Of a stretch of DNA of 64,000 nt, positions 61,506 to 64,000 are shown piece after piece. The notes beneath the pieces are model-generated. The model did no database searches. It was given only the letters and a program-made list of their open reading frames with translations, and was not told the DNA's origin. The DNA lies in the NCBI RefSeq assembly GCF_963667685.1, contig NZ_OY763932.1, positions 434,001-498,000 of the forward strand, in the 5' to 3' direction. Position numbers and translations under genes: made by a program. Source of the stretch: Maridesulfovibrio sp. GTDB taxonomy: Bacteria; Desulfobacterota; Desulfovibrionia; Desulfovibrionales; Desulfovibrionaceae. Positions within the stretch are counted from its first letter, which is position 1; every line of letters begins with the position of its first letter.

Positions 61506-62630
61506 CTACTTCCTGTCGGCAAACCGATCATAACCAAGGTCACAGATATCGATGGAAGGCATTTCGTCGCAGGCCAATTCGGATAGGACTGTACCAACGG
61601 AAGGAGCGATTCCGAACCCATGGCCGGAAAAACCACAGGCCAGAATCAATCCGGGAACTCCTTTAACATGATCAAGGACCGGAACTTTATCCTCGCACCA
61701 ATCAATGAAACCGACCCACGCCCGAACCACCTTTGCATGTTTCAACGCTGGTATATAGCTTAGAATCCCTTTGCATGTCGCTGCTGTCGCTTTTGCCTGA
61801 GGATGGTTTGCAACACTCTTAATGCTGTCATCCAGAGGAGACCCTCCGCCAAACACAAAGGAGCCGTGTGTCGTTTGATGACCGTAAAAATCAGCCATGG
61901 CTGTTCCAAGCATCTGATAAAACATGGGCGGCTGTGCATTGGTGACCAGAGTGTCCAGAGCTACGCGCTTCATGGGAACATCCACTCCTACGGTATTAGA
62001 GATAGCACGGCTCTCATAGCCCGCAGCCAGAACAATTTTTTCCGCCTCGAACTCCTCGTTTGTAGTGACAACCTTTCTCGCCCGGCCCGCAACCGTCTTG
62101 ATTGAAAGTACACTTTGCTCAAAGAGGAATGAGACTCCAAGCTGACGAGCTTTTTTATAGAATGCCGATGTTGTCAGCAGAGGATTTGCGTGACCGTCAC
62201 TTTTGCACCAACTGGCCCCGGTTACCTCATTAGAAAGGTGCGGACAAATTTCCCTGACCTCATCGCCACTTATCATCTTCACATCAAGCCCCAGGGAAAC
62301 CGCTACGTCGGTAAGTCCGCCTAAAATCTTAAGGTGCTCATCATTTTTACCCAGCCTGAGGTTTCCGTGCTGGTAGTATTCCACGTCCATCCCAAGCTCT
62401 TCGGATAAGTTCGGCCAGAGGTTCTGTACTCCGTACATGGCCAGAGGCAGCTCTCTTTTGTCCCGGCCTGATTGGCGCACTCCGCCTCCATTACGCCCTG
62501 AACCGCCATATCCGATACCCTTTCCTTTCTCCAGAACGATGACCGTTTTACCTTTTTTGGCCAGATAATAGGCAGTCGAACAACCGATAATACCGCCACC
62601 TATAATGATGACATCTGCATGCTTTTTCAT
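61506..62630 (-). CDS. FAD-dependent amino-acid oxidoreductase (HcnC/glycine-oxidase-like beta subunit)
   Basis: 374 residues from the ATG behind GAGGAAAC; an upstream frame is open but unsupported. FAD motif ADVIIIGGGIIGCSTAYYLA, GGSGRNGGGVRQSGRDKREL near residue 50, and AKVVRAWVGFIDWCEDKVPV and CGFSGHGFGIAPSVGTVL at the C-terminus, typical of DAO-family sarcosine/opine/hydroxyproline dehydrogenase beta subunits. The upstream gene encodes an alpha-type partner with a 2Fe-2S motif, so the two form a heteromeric dye-linked dehydrogenase. The substrate (D-amino acid, opine or glycine) is not resolved. Confidence 0.9.
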   Translation of the reverse strand: MKKHADVIIIGGGIIGCSTAYYLAKKGKTVIVLEKGKGIGYGGSGRNGGGVRQSGRDKRELPLAMYGVQNLWPNLSEELGMDVEYYQHGNLRLGKNDEHLKILGGLTDVAVSLGLDVKMISGDEVREICPHLSNEVTGASWCKSDGHANPLLTTSAFYKKARQLGVSFLFEQSVLSIKTVAGRARKVVTTNEEFEAEKIVLAAGYESRAISNTVGVDVPMKRVALDTLVTNAQPPMFYQMLGTAMADFYGHQTTHGSFVFGGGSPLDDSIKSVANHPQAKATAATCKGILSYIPALKHAKVVRAWVGFIDWCEDKVPVLDHVKGVPGLILACGFSGHGFGIAPSVGTVLSELACDEMPSIDICDLGYDRFADRK

Positions 62631-62741
62631 GTTTCCTCTATTCCTGAGTAGATGCAGGTAAATCAAATCCCGCGTATCTGTACTCTCAAATTATTTGTAA
62701 TGGCTTCTCGTGTAATCTCCCGCAATTGAGAAAAACAAGCA

Positions 62742-64000
62742 TCAACTGCTCTCTCCCAATTCCAAACTTGCAAACTGTTCTATGGTCAAGGACTGTTGAG
62801 GAGATCTGGTCTTATGCAAGCCAATCGTTGTAATATCAAGCGAGCAACTATCTGCAATCATTTCGGTAATGGTTGTTGCACACATTCGCCCCTGACAAGG
62901 GCCCATCCCGGCTCGTGTTTGTATTTTGATTTGAGAAGGATGGCGGGCTCCCTGCGCTATGGCTTCCCGGATTTGTCCTGCTGTCAATTCTTCACAGCGA
63001 CAGACAACAGTTTCATCATCAGGGGGAACCAGCGCCTGCCGGTTGGGTGGAAAGACATGGTCGAGAAATGGGCGGATCAACTTTTCGCATTTGGCCTTGT
63101 TCAGATACGGCTGAGCCAAACGGTCACGTTCCGAATCAGTAAATTTATCCAGTTGATAGGCAATGTTGATTGCAGCTATATGTCCTGCAACTTCCGCAAC
63201 CTTCCCACCGAAAATTCCGCCGCCGTCGCCAGCTACAGAAATACCGGGAACACTCGTCCGCCCCCACTGGTCAAGCACAGGTCTCCAGTACCGCTGCGGG
63301 GCGTACCATTCGTGCTCACAATTGAGCAGCTGGGTAAGACGCAGGTTCGGGATTACCCCTTCGTGCAGCAGAACAGTTGCTGCGGCCACTTCCTGCTTTT
63401 TACCACGGCAGGTGAAACGCAAACCTTCTGCCTGTTCCTTGCCGATTATAGAGAGATCGCGGCATCCTGTGTACACCGGCACGCCTGCGCGTTTAACCGC
63501 GTATTTCATCTGTAAACCTTTAAAAAGGTAGCTGCTTCGGCGCAGTGCCCCGGGCAGGTGGGGGATCGCCTTAAGATAATCTCGCATACCGGAAGTTTCG
63601 ACCATTGCGGCAATCTCAACTCCGTTATCAATAAGGTGGCAGGCTGCCAGCAGCAACAGCGGTCCGCTGCCTGCCAGAACAACAGGACCTTCAGGCACCA
63701 TATCTGCTGACTTGAACAGAATGTCCGCAGCTGCGGCACCCATAACTCCGGGAAGCGTCCAGTTAGGAATCGGAACCGGTCGTTCCACTGCCCCGACGCT
63801 GAACAGCAGTTGACGGGCACGCACTCGATGCAGTGTGTCTGTGACTACAGTATCAACATTGAATGAGTCTTCGATATTCCAGACAGTGTTGTTCGGCATA
63901 TAGACAGCACCTGAAGCACGAAACTCGTCAACCAACTGCTTGCCTGCGAAATAATCCTTGCCAAGAACATGGGCGTTTTCCGGGAGACTCCTTTCAATTG
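62742..64000 (-). CDS. FAD/2Fe-2S oxidoreductase alpha subunit (HcnB/OoxA-like), partial
   Basis: The reading frame is open through the right edge (at least 419 residues visible), so the start lies outside. NAD(P)/FAD Rossmann fold with GPVVLAGSGPLLLLAACHLI, TSVPGISVAGDGGGIFGGKV, and a C-terminal BFD-like cluster domain CRCEELTAGQIREAI with RAGMGPCQGRMCATTI. Same order as HcnB-HcnC in hydrogen-cyanide synthase and in opine/D-hydroxyproline dehydrogenases. The first (small, 2Fe-2S) subunit is expected just beyond the window. It lies 111 bases upstream of the beta subunit gene. Confidence 0.88.
   Translation of the reverse strand, partial: IERSLPENAHVLGKDYFAGKQLVDEFRASGAVYMPNNTVWNIEDSFNVDTVVTDTLHRVRARQLLFSVGAVERPVPIPNWTLPGVMGAAAADILFKSADMVPEGPVVLAGSGPLLLLAACHLIDNGVEIAAMVETSGMRDYLKAIPHLPGALRRSSYLFKGLQMKYAVKRAGVPVYTGCRDLSIIGKEQAEGLRFTCRGKKQEVAAATVLLHEGVIPNLRLTQLLNCEHEWYAPQRYWRPVLDQWGRTSVPGISVAGDGGGIFGGKVAEVAGHIAAINIAYQLDKFTDSERDRLAQPYLNKAKCEKLIRPFLDHVFPPNRQALVPPDDETVVCRCEELTAGQIREAIAQGARHPSQIKIQTRAGMGPCQGRMCATTITEMIADSCSLDITTIGLHKTRSPQQSLTIEQFASLELGESS

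Overview
The window reads like a chromosome segment of a marine, moderate-G+C Desulfovibrio-type sulfate reducer (Desulfovibrionaceae, close to Maridesulfovibrio). The evidence is a cytochrome-linked Rnf operon, a small assimilatory-type sulfite reductase of the D. vulgaris kind, a DcrH-like chemoreceptor ending in a hemerythrin domain, a CooS-type CO dehydrogenase with a sigma-54 regulator, many chemoreceptors and c-di-GMP proteins, and one gene that uses UGA as selenocysteine. I saw no tRNA, rRNA, CRISPR array, prophage or intact insertion sequence.

Layout. 1-4.6 kb: end of an RND efflux adaptor, its RND pump, and a metallo-beta-lactamase-fold hydrolase. 4.6-10.9 kb: CsaA, an AraC regulator with a LysE exporter, a hemerythrin chemoreceptor and a GGDEF-EAL protein. 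11.2-19.2 kb (minus strand): cytochrome c, rnfC, D, G, E, A, B and apbE, followed by a strong terminator and a structured RNA candidate. 19.2-34.3 kb: two chemoreceptors, a PAS-GAF-PAS-GGDEF cyclase, a FetAB exporter, a 774-residue GAF protein divergent from an M48 protease, and a two-repeat DUF1566 protein. 34.4-38.5 kb: a GltD-like oxidoreductase, an iron alcohol dehydrogenase divergent from an HxlR regulator, and the sulfite reductase. 38.7-43.1 kb: a solute-binding protein, a TiaS-like protein, a PadR regulator, a small protein, and a molybdate pair (MOT1 transporter plus MoSto-like storage protein). 43.4-49.7 kb: methylglyoxal synthase, the selenocysteine ArsC/Spx-family gene, a fourth chemoreceptor, an iron-sulfur flavoprotein and an EAL-HDOD protein. 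50-54.5 kb: a Cpx-like cluster and small proteins. 54.6-59.5 kb: cooS, HPP and a sigma-54 activator behind a recognisable -24/-12 promoter. 60-64 kb: an Ntn amidase and two FAD dehydrogenase subunits of the HcnB/HcnC type, the last running off the right edge.

The most unusual biology is the Rnf operon. RnfC lacks the glycine-rich flavin/NADH loop, RnfB is fused to a GltD/NfnB-like flavoprotein module whose second nucleotide site is degenerate, RnfD lacks the usual covalent-FMN threonine motif, RnfE has an extra cysteine-rich tail, and a five-CXXCH cytochrome leads the operon. Together these suggest an ion-pumping ferredoxin oxidoreductase wired to periplasmic cytochrome c rather than directly to NADH. 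Other points to check are the in-frame UGA with a downstream SECIS-like hairpin at 44.6 kb, a CooS missing one C-cluster cysteine and carrying a histidine-rich head, and the molybdenum uptake and storage pair.
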